A DNA stretch of 64,000 nucleotides from the NCBI GenBank assembly GCA_037043015.1, contig CM073328.1:9211495-9275494 (forward strand), in the 5' to 3' direction. Position numbers and translations under genes: made by a program. The notes below the pieces were generated by a model. The model made no database searches and was not told where the DNA came from. It saw only the letters and a program-made list of their open reading frames with translations. Positions 10,849 to 22,450 of the stretch are shown piece by piece; the stretch's first letter is position 1; the number at the start of each line of letters is the position of its first letter. This stretch comes from Bryum argenteum (taxonomy: Eukaryota; Streptophyta; Bryopsida; Bryales; Bryaceae).

Positions 10849-13800
10849 TCAGTGCAGCTGTGGACGTGGTGACCGCGGCCTCACTGGCGTCTTCGAAGGG
10901 CTCACTCTGCACAAGTGCCACCACAAGTGCCATCATTTACGGTTATTATACATGTGCAATGGCAAGCTTTGGTTATCACAAAGGACTGTCTTTCTCCACA
11001 TTTGAGAAACCTCTTTGTCTCAATTTCCATAAAAGTGAAAAATTTTGGCATTTTGAATTGTAATGAACATCACATAGTGAACTATGCATTGTGAAGCACT
11101 CTCCAACAAAAAAATCAAAACTAGATTATCTTGAGTTGTCTCGATGTTGAGTTGTCTCGATGCTCAAAACAAGAATGTGTCTAATAGCCATTTTTGATGT
11201 TAAAGGAACGTCACTTCTAGAAAATAGGAGGGTTTGCAACGTTACAAACGTTGGTTTGTGTAAACGTTGCTCAACTCTAGCAACATTTTGGAACTTGCTT
11301 GAGCAATGTTCTCAAGAAAATAAACAACTAGCAACATTTTGGAACTTGCTTGAGCAATGTTCTCAAGAAAATAAGCAACATTCTCACCTAGATCATAAAT
11401 AATGTTTCTTGGTAATTTGATAATGTTGCTTGTTTGCAACGTTGCTCAAGCAAGTTCCAAAACGTCCAAAACGTTGCTAGACTTGAGCAACGTTTGAAAA
11501 GAAAAAGAAAACGTTGCAAACTCCCTCAAATTGTAATAGTGAACTCATCCGAACAAGTAAAGCTACTCTAGGACTCATATAATTTATACACAAGATGTAT
11601 TTCTATGTATACAACACTCATGTGATATCAAAAATACAAGAAATTAATACCAAGTACAACTATCAAGTTACAAAAGTTCTTTGTGAACAATTTTTTCCAC
11701 ATGCTCTAAATCCTTAAGAGTTGGATTCCATGGTATTTCTATGGGAGATGTGTGTTTCCTACATGTATAATGAGGTGCATGACTTGAAATTTTCACTAAA
11801 AATATTTGAGTCATATATATGATGTCCATAGAAAGGAAAAGGACACTTAGAGACCTTTCAGGGGAGATGTATGTTTCCTACATGAAAATTGAGGTGCATG
11901 ACTTGAAATTTTCACTAAAAAAATAATATTTGAGTAGTATATATATTGTGTCCAGAGAAAGGAAAAGGACACTTAGAGACCTTTCCGGGATACCCCAAGC
12001 TTGCCATTGCCCACATGGGAACCCCACCAGACCGTGCCGTGACATCTCACCAGTGAAAGCACTCGTAAAAAGTTAAAAGTCAAAAAAAACAAGCAGCATG
12101 CAGCTGGAGTTACCTGATTGGGAGCGATCCCAGGATCGCGCCACTGCAATTCAATGCCGCCATCGCACTCTCTGCCTGTCACATGTCAACCCATTGTAGG
12201 ACCCTTAGGCCGCGCATGGAATTTCATTGCGCTCAAAATTACAACCATCTTCGTCACATGGGACGTCGTAAGACAAGAAAACTCAGGCCAAACGCACTAA
12301 ATGGTCATAGATCGCTCATCCATGCAGTTGAGGAATCGGTCACTCAGACTCGTAACCTAAAGCGAATGTTCTTATACATTCGGGATGAGATCTAGTCCAT
12401 TCAACGCATCTGATGACATGGGAATCGAGAACGCGTAAGACTCACCATCACGAACTCCACGAACGCAATGCGAGTTGAGTGATGATAGTCTCCCAACAGT
12501 CTCAGGCGAGAAACCTGCACACCCCACCAGCTTCTTGTCAGTACAGAACGCCATACCACAGCTTCATCCACGATGGCGCCCAGTGAACCCACACTTATCC
12601 CTCCTCATACCTCGCCACACAATGACTCGAAGAAGAGCTTCACATCGGCCTGCGACACCTGCATCAAGTCACAGCTCGCTCAGCCGCCCCGCCATCCACA
12701 TCCAACATTTTAACACAACAACCATGCCTTACTACCCAACCATTCACATCGCCTAACAAGGATACCCTACTGCAGCTAACAGCTTCGCCAACGCCACCAG
12801 CCAACCCACAAGCTTGTTCCACTCCACTTCACCTTCTTGTCAATGTTCGTGCAGTAGATGGTGCGTGCACACATCTCGCGCTCGTCCTCAGACTGCACAC
12901 CCAATTCCACATTCTATCAGTACTCCACACATCCACTTCACCATCAGACCCCGTTCCTTCAGTAGTCGAAGCCCCTGACAGTGATGTACCCTAACCATAC
13001 CCAATATCTGACCTAGAATTCCACTGGGGCTAACGACCCACACCATCATCCGCGATCTCCAACACAAACAACCACAATCCTTACCCGCGGCAGAAACGTC
13101 GGGTTCACAGGCACGATCGCCGTTTTCGACGGCAGCACTCGTACAGGGTAGTACCCCAGCATCGTCCCCGCAAGGCTTAACGCTGCGCGAGCACCCTCTG
13201 CCCATCATCACAGCCCCAACATAACACGTTTCTCAATCACCACTCGCCCATCAACTATACCCATCTCTCACAGAAGTGTTCGGCCATGTCATATCACATT
13301 TTCTCCGCATATCACTAACTGCATACCTTCGTCAGTGAACTCCACAAAAGCGAATCGAAGCACCGAGTTTGGATCCCCACACACGCGACAATCCACCACC
13401 TGCTCATCACACGCCTATCTCAGTTGCCCACACTCGCCCTACAACAATCCTCGACCCCTCCACCGACACATTCCTCATCCACATTCCTCAACATAGTACC
13501 TACTTCAGCTCTGTCACCTCATCTATGCATGTCAAGGTTCAAAGTACCCAGGTCTCAGTCGATTGCTTCTGAAGAAGTAGCACAAAAACTTCTTCCGAAG
13601 AACCGACACAGCCTGGTTACCAGAACACTAACGGAGTTCGATTGTAACTTTTGAAGCAAATTCTACGCATGTGCACTTTGAACAGCCTGTCAACCGCACA
13701 TTCGTGCTTTACCTGGCCACATGTGATGAACAGTGCTGCCAGTTGCTCCTCCGTGACCTACCCACACCCACAAACCCCACATCCGGACTTGCATCAATTC

Positions 13801-14998
13801 AAAAGCAATCCTCATTTCACACCGCCATCACACCGACTACAACATCCCTCACACTACCACTCCACCACCGCCCTTAACCCTGCCGGTGACACCGACTCGG
13901 TCAAGCATATTCCCACTGCCTTCCCTTCCGCCGCACCTATTGTCCTCTCAAGTACACTCACTGTCGCCCTCACCCACCTACCAATCCCGCACACATCTCC
14001 TGCCCCTCGAAGAACGACCCCCTCGCTCAAAATTGGGATCTAACCTTCTCTTAACCACGGACACCGCCCCTCCTTCCACCGATCTATCTGGTATCAAGCC
14101 ACAACGACTCGAGCAACTCTTATTCACTAGATCTCGCCACCTCCAATTGCCTCCCACAAACCCTGACCCTGCATTGTACTCTTTTCTTGAACCCTTCGGC
14201 CAACTACGAACACCAATTCAATTGGATCTAACTATCGCAATCACCACACCCTAATGCCTCACCCCCTCCCGCGATCGCTACTCACAACACCCCTCCTGAC
14301 CCGTCAGTCATCCGGCGCTCAGACGCCCCCGCAAAGAACGACCCCCACCTGCTGGTCGATGTCCGACACGTACACGGTCCGTCGAATGCTGTCCTCGCGC
14401 TGCGCGCGGCTCGTCCGGCTGTTCACCCGCCTCTTGTTGCCCTGGCTGTTAAAGCCATTCTTCTTCTATCACACGGCCACCCCACATCCGAACCACGGAT
14501 CAGTACACATCAAGCAATGCCCAACCCCCCGGATTCCCTCAGCACTCCCTTCCTCCCTCCCTCCCTAATTGCTCGATCACTCGCCCAACGTACCTTCCGA
14601 GCCTGCCCCTTCGACGACGTCGCCAGAGCGCTCCCCGGGTCCCCGGCGTTCAACGACGGTGGTACGAACTCCTTCGCCAGCGGATTGAGCTTCGTCAGCA
14701 AATCCTCAAGCTCGCGCATGCTGTTGTTGCTGCCATTGCTGCGCGTATCATCGTCCTTCACCCCGTGCCCATTCGCAGCCCCGTTAGCCTGCGCCACGGG
14801 CTGCTGCTGGGTCTGATTGGCGAGGGATTGCTGATGCTGCTCCTGCAACTGATCGTAGAGCTGATCGCCACTGCTCCCGTTGTCATTCGCATCATTCAGA
14901 GTACTAATCAGCGGGTAGTTGCTGCTGGTGCGGCCTAATGACAGCTGCGCCATGCCCATGGCCAGCCCTATCCCAGCATTGCTGTCCGTCACGGCCAT
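10849..14998 (-). CDS. CID8/9-like polyadenylate-binding-protein-interacting protein, copy B
   Basis: Ten exons on the minus strand: 14594-14998, 14349-14465, 13713-13757, 13327-13399, 13085-13197, 12833-12892, 12611-12658, 12446-12514, 12114-12175, 10849-10906. The frame closes on a 349-aa protein. Domain order equals copy A: PAM2 (LNPLAKEFVPPSL), basic linker, RRM1, RRM2 and a terminal SPSKTPVRPRSPRP motif. Internal exon lengths equal copy A exactly; exon 1 is nine bases shorter. Exon 5 (113 nt) is identical to copy A, yet exon 9 differs at about 18 of 62 positions and here reads AESAMAALNCSGAILG, closer to the usual family sequence. Intron 9 is about 1.2 kb and contains a MITE and a tandem duplication. 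Both copies look functional. Confidence 0.95.
11209..11550. mobile_element. foldback MITE with CACTA-like ends, inside intron 9 of copy B
   Basis: Long imperfect inverted repeat. The left side runs CACTTCTAGAAAA...GAGGGTTTGCAACG and the right side CGTTGCAAACTCCCTC...ATAGTG. The interior is full of alternating AACGTTGC, TTGAGCAA and 'ggaacttgcttgagc' blocks on both strands, including a direct duplication of about 58 bp. A relative at about 53310-53584 ends in TTTCTAGTAGTG, that is CACTACTAGAAA inverted, the classic terminus of CACTA (En/Spm) elements. No transposase is present, so it is non-autonomous. A clean target duplication could not be confirmed. Confidence 0.7.
11743..11988 (+). repeat. 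tandem duplication of about 120 bp in intron 9 of copy B
   Basis: Two consecutive copies (11743-11861 and 11862-about 11988), each running from 'gggagatg' through 'gaggtgcatgacttgaaatt' to 'acacttagagacc'. They differ by small indels and substitutions. No coding signal. Confidence 0.85.
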
Positions 14999-15889
14999 CG
15001 CCCCTACCCTCTGCTTTTCCTACAGCGCGCGTCTTGTGCTCCCTTTAATTCCGGTGCTCTCTCACCTTCATTCTCACATCTGTTTGCGCACGCACGCGCA
15101 TATTTACTGGGCCCCTGCTCCGGATCCGCTGCGAGACCGAGACCGAGATCCGGGCTGGGCCCTGAAAGTGGCAGATTTGCTCCCACCCAGTGTACCCCGA
15201 GGGAAAAGGAGCGTTTGGATGAGAGCAGGTGAGATAATGAGCGCCCAAAGTGGTGCGAGGAAGGTGCAACAGTGCGAGGAAGGGAAGAGGGCGAGCGAGA
15301 GATGGTGCAGCAGGAGCAGGAGCAGTAGAAGCAGAAGCAGGAACGACGGAGACGAGGGAAGGAGGTGCCTGCTTGCATTCCGAAGACCTGGCTGGCTGGC
15401 TGCTAGTAACTTACTACCCTGAGTGTGGTAAGTTACTAGTAATAACTCACGCACTGCTGTTATTGAAGGCGTGAAGGGGGTTGCCCCCTTTCCCTTTCCT
15501 TTACTCACCTCGGTTAATAACCCGGGCGTGGAGTAGGTGATTTTGAGCACATGTAAATTGGCACCTCACTTATTATTATTGTTGCCCCCTTGTTTGTTGC
15601 TCCCAATCTGGTGCAGCTTTGATCAGCTGACTTTTGGATCCCTTTTTCTTCAAATTTGCATCTGTTTGACAATTCGACCACGTTTCACTTTTTCCCCAAT
15701 AACAACCACTTTTGCTTTTATGTTGCACCTTGGCATTTCAAGATTTTTTTTTATTTTTTTTAAACCTATCGTTTTTATTTAATTGGAATAATGAGTATTT
15801 AGTTGATAGGGACATGTATATAGTAAGTTGTGTTTTCTATTGGATTTTAAGTATTTCTAACCTTGTATGTTATCCTTCACTAAAGACAC
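14999..15889. other. upstream region of CID copy B and flanking DNA
   Basis: GC-rich from 14999 to about 15540, then abruptly AT-rich. Read on the minus strand it should hold the promoter and leader of copy B; an AGTAAATATGC box about 100 bp upstream of the start codon is a weak TATA candidate. AGC/GA-rich low complexity fills 15300-15345. The ORFs of 124-167 codons on both strands are composition artefacts without domains. Confidence 0.45.
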
Positions 15890-15894
15890 TAATA

Positions 15895-16958
15895 CATAAC
15901 AAGATTTCACAATAATGCAAAGATAAGATGTTTTTCCTTGCATTGTATTTGATTCGGCCGAAAAAAATTGTTTGAAAACAACATTTTCATCTGACTCCAT
16001 TGATGATTGATTATGACTCACTGTTCTGAACAATAATTTCTTGTTGATAGCAAATATTTGATGATATTAGTCATTCGACTTTTTCTCAATTGACTCAGTG
16101 ACATGTAACGAGATTTTATAATAATGCAAAGAAAATACGTTTTTCCTTGCATTGTATTTGATTTGGCCGAAAAAAATTGTTTGAAAAGAACAGCTTCATC
16201 TTACCCCATTCATTATCGATTGAGAGTCACTATTCTGAAAAACAAACTCTCACTGACATCAGATATTTCATCGCATTCTTTATGCCACTCTTTCTCAATT
16301 GACTAAGTGACAGGTAACAAGATTTTACAATAATGCAAAGATAAGAAGGTTCTCCTTGAAAACAAATCATCATCATTTAACCTCATTGATGATTGATTGT
16401 GACATACTATGCAATACAATACTTTCTAATCGATAGGTGATATTTTTATCATATTAATCATGTCACTTTTTTCTCAATTCACTCACTAACAAGTAACAAG
16501 ATTCTACATTAATGCAAAGATAAGACAGTTCTTCCTTGCATTGTATTTGATTCGGCAAAGAAAGATGTTTGGAAGCAACAACCTCATATGACTCCATGGA
16601 TGATTGATTGTCACACACTATGCAGAATAATAATTTCATGTTGACAGCAAATATTTGATGATATTCTTCATGTCACTCTTTGTCGATTGATTGAACAACA
16701 AGTATGGAATCTTTTGTGAAAGGCTTATAATAGGGCCCTGAACAAACCAAGAAAAAACTACAAAAATGTTTTAAAACAACAACATCATCTGACTCCATTG
16801 ATGCTTGATTGTCATATACTCAACGAGAACAATAATTTCATAGTCACAAAAACAACATATTTTTGATATCACTCTTCCTGTCAAGCTTCCTTAATTGACT
16901 AAACAATTAGTGAGGATAAAGTGTGGTATTTTTTTGTGAAAGGCTTATGGTTAACCTC
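15895..16958 (+). repeat. satellite of about 210 bp, better-preserved block
   Basis: Recurring monomer beginning 'aacaagatttcacaataatgc' and containing 'ttccttgcattgtatttgat', 'gactccattgatgattgatt' and 'tcaattgactcagtgaca'. Starts recur near 15898, 16108, 16317, 16496 and 16700, spacing about 180-210 bp. Monomers are diverged and no ORF is conserved. Confidence 0.75.
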
Positions 16959-16962
16959 TTAA

Positions 16963-17398
16963 CACTAGGACCGATAAGCGTAACATATATGTTACGCGTA
17001 ACATATGTGTTACGCTTATAGGACTGAAACACACCTATCTTTTTCTTGTGCTTTGAGCCTGAACCCTTGATGTTTCTACATCAATGGTCTGTATACATTG
17101 CCTAGCAACTATTTTGATTGATTAGACCTTGCTAATGTGGGATATGACCCACGAATTTGACCAATCAGAATTATCCATTTTGAACCATTTCTAGAATCTC
17201 ATGTCGTACTCATTTCACTCCGTATGAGTGCATCTAAAGTATGTTCTATTGGTATATTGTTGTTGTAGCTATCTTAGGCAAGTTGTTAGGAAGTGCTGCA
17301 CCAAAGTCTAAGTCATTTCATGCAACCAATGAACCTCCACCACCCTATGGATAAGCGTAACTTATATGTTACAGGTACAGTAGCAATCGGTCCTAGTG
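16963..17398. mobile_element. 436-bp MITE with TTAA flanks and CACTAGGACCGAT termini
   Basis: Flanked by TTAA at 16959-16962 and 17399-17402. Ends are perfect inverted repeats of at least 13 bp (CACTAGGACCGAT...ATCGGTCCTAGTG). A 46-bp near-perfect palindrome starts 10 bp inside the left end, and a related GTAAC-rich half-copy lies near the right end. No ORF. The TTAA target duplication points to a piggyBac-like transposase; the CACTA-like first bases would suggest otherwise, but a 3-bp CACTA duplication does not fit the flanks. Confidence 0.8.
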
Positions 17399-17402
17399 TT
17401 AA

Positions 17403-17466
17403 CAAACAAATTTAAATTCGAATTCAATTGAATTTAAACATTGAATTTAACCTTATTGATGTTTGG
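17403..17466 (+). repeat. satellite remnant between two MITEs
   Basis: Short piece of host satellite and 'gaattcaattgaattt' A/T sequence left between two MITEs inserted 64 bp apart. Confidence 0.4.
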
Positions 17467-17470
17467 TTAA

Positions 17471-17901
17471 CCCTTAAGCGCCCACGGTGTCGTTTTTCGA
17501 CATTTTGGATGTGAGGCTCCGTCTTTGGTGCACAACCCCGCTTTCATCCCATCGATTTTTCATCCGCCGTTTTTTTTGCTCAACTCCTCGGTGGGTTTAC
17601 TCTACTCCCTCCTTGGATAAATAGTAAAAACCTTGATCCTCAATTTGTGAGAGTGGGCGAAAGAGATTTTTCATGAAATTTTTGGTGGTGTGATCTTCAC
17701 CCCTTTTTTGCATGGATCTTGAAATCCATACCTCCAAATGGCATGCAACTTGGTGGTCACACTAATTGCCATGCTCCAAAGAAGATCCTACGGTTGGATT
17801 TTCCATTTTCATCTTTTTTTTTGTTGTTACGCAGTTTTGAAAAAATCAGCATTATTACCAATTGTTAGGAGCTTTACCCCCCCCCCTTGGGCGTTTAGGG
17901 G
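17471..17901. mobile_element. 431-bp TTAA MITE
   Basis: TTAA at 17467-17470 and 17902-17905. Termini CCCTTAAGCGCCCA and TGGGCGTTTAGGGG form an imperfect inverted repeat. A 15-nt hairpin, TGTCG-TTTTT-CGACA, begins 17 bp in from the left end. No ORF. It is related at the ends to the elements at 58087-59066 and 62360 onward. Confidence 0.85.
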
Positions 17902-17905
17902 TTAA

Positions 17906-19200
17906 GTTATAATGGACATAGGAGTAATTTCATAACGGTTGTAGGCAATAGATTTTATTCATCTAATGAGACAAAAATGGTAATGGGATTGTATAACAAT
18001 ACAAGATTAGATGTTTCTCCTCATGTCGTACTTGACTTGATGAAAATATTGTTTGAAAATAAGAGACTTTGACTACATTAATGATTTGATGCTTGATTGT
18101 GATATACTCCATACAACAATCATATCTTATCAACATAGGAGTTTCAGTTTTATCCTTTATATCAATCCTTTTCACATGATTAAACAATAATTGTGTTTAA
18201 ACATTTAAATCTTCTAGTAATAGGATTGTTGCGGGCCTATTAACAAGAGTATTTTGATGTAAGCAACAATTTTATACTCGAGCAGTTAGGGCCGTTTACT
18301 TTGATATATTTACTTGCTTTGAGCAACAAATTTTTAATTTATGCATAAAGTTGTAGATAAGGTTATTGATGAATTGGATAATGCCGACAAAACAATAAAT
18401 TCTAACCGACATCAAGTTCTTGATCATTATTAGTGAGGTTGACCTTTTGAATCTTTTGTGAAAGAATCATTGTAGATCTTAACATTAAAAAATTCAACAA
18501 CTACAAATGAAAATCAATTGATCCATCCAACATTAGAGCATAAGGTTATTAGTTGATAATGATATAGTTGAAAAATCAATATTTTCTAAGTTACATAAGA
18601 TATTTGATCTTTTCTTACTGATAATCTTTTCTAAGTTATTGAACAATTTGTGCGTTGAACTTTTGGGTTTTTTCTAAAAAGAATCATGGTGGGACCTCTA
18701 CCAAAAACTTTATTATATTCATATAAGAAACAAATCTTTGATTCATGTAGATATAAGAAGTTAAGGCTAGTGATTAATTGTGAAAAAACCTTGACAAAAG
18801 AACTCATTTCTTATCAATATTATCATCAATCTTAGTCTTACTGACCATTTCTTCTAAACAATTGAATAACAAGTGTAGTTGACTTTTGAATCTTTTATGA
18901 AAGAAATGTTGCATGTCCCCTAAAAAGCAAGATCTTAATATGGGAAATAAATTCGTACTTTAGCTATCATGGCAACTTATTCTTTAACTCATTTGATTGA
19001 TATACTTGGAAATTTCTTATTACATGCAAGAATTAGTATGAGGCTATCAATTGATTGTGATATACCAGAGAAAAGAATATATTCCTATGAAATTTAAATT
19101 CATGATTTTATACTTACTGAACAGTCTTTTTAAATATATGAACAATAATTGTTGTTGAACCTTTTTAATCTTTTGTAAGAAGGGCGTTGTAGGCCTTTAC
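17906..19200 (+). repeat. decayed satellite continuation
   Basis: Weak copies of the 15.9-16.9 kb monomer recur, recognised by 'ttgattgtgatatact', 'aacaataattgtgtt' and 'atcttttgtgaaaga' blocks about every 200-250 bp. No gene signal. Confidence 0.5.
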
Positions 19201-20330
19201 TAATGAAGATATTACTTTAGCTAACAACTTGATACAATAGCATTGAGGGTTGTTTATTTCACCTACTCAGTTGATATCAAAAATAAATTTTCAATCCATG
19301 CAAGTAGTAGTATAAAAAGTTAAAGATTGGTTATCTTATGCTCAAATTTAGAAAAAGTACTATACAATGACTACTTTATTACTTTCTAAAAGAAACATTG
19401 AAGGTTTTACAATATTTAATTATTACAAAGTCATGGATGGAATGGTCAAGATTCAAGTTTTAGTTTGAATTTATCAAAAATCTACATAGCGTAAATATAT
19501 AAAATTGTCAGTCAGTTTGGAACAACCTTAAATTAGACAAGGTAGCGCAGATAGTATCCAATGGCTTTGTGTGTGGTGAGGTTGGAGATTAGGTTCTAGG
19601 TAAATAAAATCTCTTAGTGCTCGATGCCAAACCCCTTGTTGTGAGCAAAAAAATAAAATAAAATATAACAAAATAATATATAGATATAGTTGGCTTATAT
19701 TTTGGTATATATCACAAAATTTACTATATTATAATGAAAAAGTAGCACCACTGGTTGTATCCTTGTATACTACATTATATCTTATAATTAGTCAAACCTT
19801 GTATATGGGAATTTGTATACGTTATGTATTAAAATTGTGCTCCACAAGTGTATTCAATTTGATTTCTATATTCTTTACACAGAGTTGAAGTTGTTCCTAT
19901 CTTGTTGATAACTAAAATAGTTAACTACATGGGAGAAATCACAAGCAAAATGTTTGGGGTAACAATTATCAAGTCCACCTTTTGCACAAAGTAGACTAAG
20001 TATCCTTACGGATGCCTAATTTTATTAATTTTTTGGTAAACCTTTGATTGTTCTGATCTCACCAATCTAGTGGCTAAAATTTGACATAGTATTTGTTATG
20101 TTAAGACCCTACTGTTCAAAGTACAATAAATTTGTTCGACCACACCTCAACATTAACAAAGTGGTGAAAAATTGCAGTTGTTGGTTTTGGAGGTATAAAA
20201 AACACATAAGCATTCAGCTCTTACATGTGTGTAGACTCCAAAGATGAGTCTACATTGAGTCTCTATCTAGTAAAAACTCAGAGACTCACCTTCAATAGAA
20301 TCACAAGGTACCTCACATGCTTGAGGTTGA
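19201..20330. other. AT-rich intergenic, nothing recognised
   Basis: No gene, RNA or element boundary seen. Composition is uniformly AT-rich with simple A/T runs around 19650-19740. Confidence 0.4.
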
Positions 20331-20730
20331 TCATATTAACCTCCTTGTGAGGGTTCCTAGGAGGTTTTTTTCAAATGGGGAAAATGCTATCTCCGGTGTT
20401 TTCATCGGGTGAGGCACTGCGCAGAGGAGCTCCTCTTCGGATACTCCTGTCACGGGAGCCCGTCCGCCGAGTTCCTCACCCCTTACTACACCAGAGGCAA
20501 GGCAGTGAGGGAGGTTGAAGAATGCAAACACATGGAGGTGCTTCGTAAAGTGGGAGGCCCCCATCGGAAAGACTCCTGACATGTGAGGGACCCGATCCAA
20601 AGAGGACGGGAGCCCGACGAGGGAGGGACACGAGCAGCCGGGAGCATGACGATAGGGGCCTCACCCGGCTCTTAGAAATAAAACCCTCGGCGGATTCGGG
20701 CATGGCAGGCAGTCTTGCCACATGGGTAGT
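20331..20730. other. GC-rich island of unknown nature
   Basis: About 400 bp of clearly higher GC in AT-rich surroundings. It contains ORFs of 81-90 codons on the minus strand without a recognisable domain or proper splice signals. Just beyond it (20746-20767) is a hairpin CTCACAC...GTGTGAG. It could be a fragment of a foreign or mobile sequence; I cannot assign it. Confidence 0.3.
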
Positions 20731-21536
20731 CAGGTACCTGTAGGCTCACACAGAAGTCCGTGTGAGCATACAGGAAACTACAATGCTTCAGGATCATTCC
20801 ACAAAGGAAGGGCCTCACAAACCTAAAAGGTTTATTTCTAGGAGGGGGTTACAGTGAAAGGAGCGGTGACCACAAGTGTGGGTGTGCACCAAACCTCACA
20901 CCTCACACAATTGCTCAACACTGATGCTGCGGTTGCTGTTGTTGGGGTTACCAAAAGAGGATTTTAGACTGCTGGGGATGCCCATAAACCATGCCTCATC
21001 TATGGACCATGACAATATTGTGCTCACAGAATAAAGACTCACAACCGCAGTCCCTGACTCATGGATGGATCCCTTGGGCCCAGCCCACCATCAATTCAAT
21101 TTTAAAGATTCAAAATTGAAACCATGCATTTTGAAGAAGAAAATTTCAAAAATAGTAAGAAAGAAGTAAGGAAAGAGGAAAGATATTGGAGATATGGTTC
21201 AAGTCTCCCATGATGCTTTCACAAAAACACGATCTTACTTTCACTGCATACAACAATGTGGACCCTTGGGTTGGATTTGGACTTCGAAAGTGTCTTTTTG
21301 ATATATTGCTTCAATAGCATTGGTAAGATGATCATATGGGTATTAGGGTTAAACACGCCATCTCATGGCAACAACAACCTTCTATTTTTATAGTTTCATT
21401 CTTAGAAATTTTTTATTGGAAATTTGGAACCATTTAGTTTTAATAAAGAGAATTTCTAACTTTAAATTTTTAAAAGCTTTATCTTAGACCCTAATGAATG
21501 TAAAAGAAAAATCAAGAAAAAGACTCTTACAAAAAC
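20731..21536. other. intergenic, nothing recognised
   Basis: No coding or RNA signal. Composition is moderate at 20731-21080, then AT-rich. Confidence 0.4.
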
Positions 21537-21779
21537 TTGGCATGTAATAGTAAAACATGTCCCATGTATGAGAAATTGAAAACAAAATTTGCTTGTTCAC
21601 AAATGCATGTCATAAATTTGAGCCATCTTGGGTTGATATTAGATTTTAGAGAAAAAAGTAGACTTGTTATGGGGTTTAATCCAATAGAATTTGTCAAAAG
21701 AAAACTTCAAATGAAGAAAATATGGCTCCTCGAGGTATCAATTGTCATACGAACTGACTATATACGATATTATGTGCGC
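21537..21779. mobile_element. right-part fragment of the 58087-type element
   Basis: Shares 'aatagtaaaacatg', 'gggttgatattagatttta' and 'gaagaaaatatggctcct' motifs with 58817-59020, which is the right-hand portion of the 980-bp element. Degraded; it ends against the TTAA at 21780-21783. Confidence 0.5.
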
Positions 21780-21783
21780 TTAA

Positions 21784-22450
21784 CCCCTAAAGTGTCATAT
21801 TCTCGTTGATTAGGGTTTGGTCAACCTCTAGTTTTCCATATTTAGCTCGCATCAAGTTGAAACTATATGCCGCTTGGAAAGTTTTACCATATCTTTCCGA
21901 AGCGTCCTTTTGAGCTAGAAAATTCCTCATAATTTAAGAGATATACATAGTCAAAGTTTGAAAACACTATTTGAAATTTGCCCATAATAATTTGAGTCAA
22001 AAATTCACCAAAAATTGAGATTTTAATTTTATTCAAGTTTTGTTTTTGGTGCATGTATATAAGGATTTAAGACACAGTCTCAAAGTTTGGATCTTCAATC
22101 CAATTATTTCACACATTTTTGTATTGTCAAAGACCGGCCTTTGTATTTGAAGTTTAGCATACCTTAATGTGAATAATCAAGCAATTTCTTTAGGTATTAT
22201 GGGTTGCATGAGGGTAAAAAGGGCATGGGCATGTTCATATCTCACCTAGGAACAAGAGTGTAAAGAGCCTCATATCAAATTTTCTAATAAGAAAGATTTT
22301 TTTCCCCTCAAAAACTAGCTACCCACTCTACAACAAGGGAATTTTTTTTTGTCTCCAACTTATGAACATTATGATGTCTCAATTGGTAAGGAATTTGAAT
22401 TTTGAGATATGCATATACACATACAAGTCAAGTACTAGGTCCTACAGTTA
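21784..22450 (-). mobile_element. truncated TTAA element, family 2
   Basis: Begins with TTAA-CCCCTAAAGTG. The body, for example 'caaagaccggcctttgtatttgaa' and 'catgagggtaaaaagggcat', is the reverse complement of the repeat seen at 56570-57375 and 47331-47990 and parallel to 48000-48440. The far end is not recognisable, so the copy is truncated or diverged. Confidence 0.6.

Larger units (their letters stand above)
10438..14998 (-). repeat. right arm of large inverted duplication
   Basis: Holds CID copy B. It is longer than the left arm because intron 9 has been expanded to 1.2 kb by inserted repeats. Exon identity to the left arm is very high for exons 2-8 and drops abruptly just past the exon 8 donor. 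Confidence 0.9.

Noticed and set aside
15004-15550. ORFs of 124-167 codons on both strands upstream of CID copy B
   Set aside because: Driven by AGC/GA low complexity and GC-rich leader sequence; all frames are similarly open.
16963-17398. Assigning this element to the CACTA superfamily from its CACTAG start
   Set aside because: The flanks support a 4-bp TTAA duplication and do not support the 3-bp duplication expected of CACTA elements.
20331-20721. Overlapping minus-strand ORFs of 81-90 codons in a GC-rich island
   Set aside because: No recognisable motif and two frames equally open; reported only as a composition anomaly.
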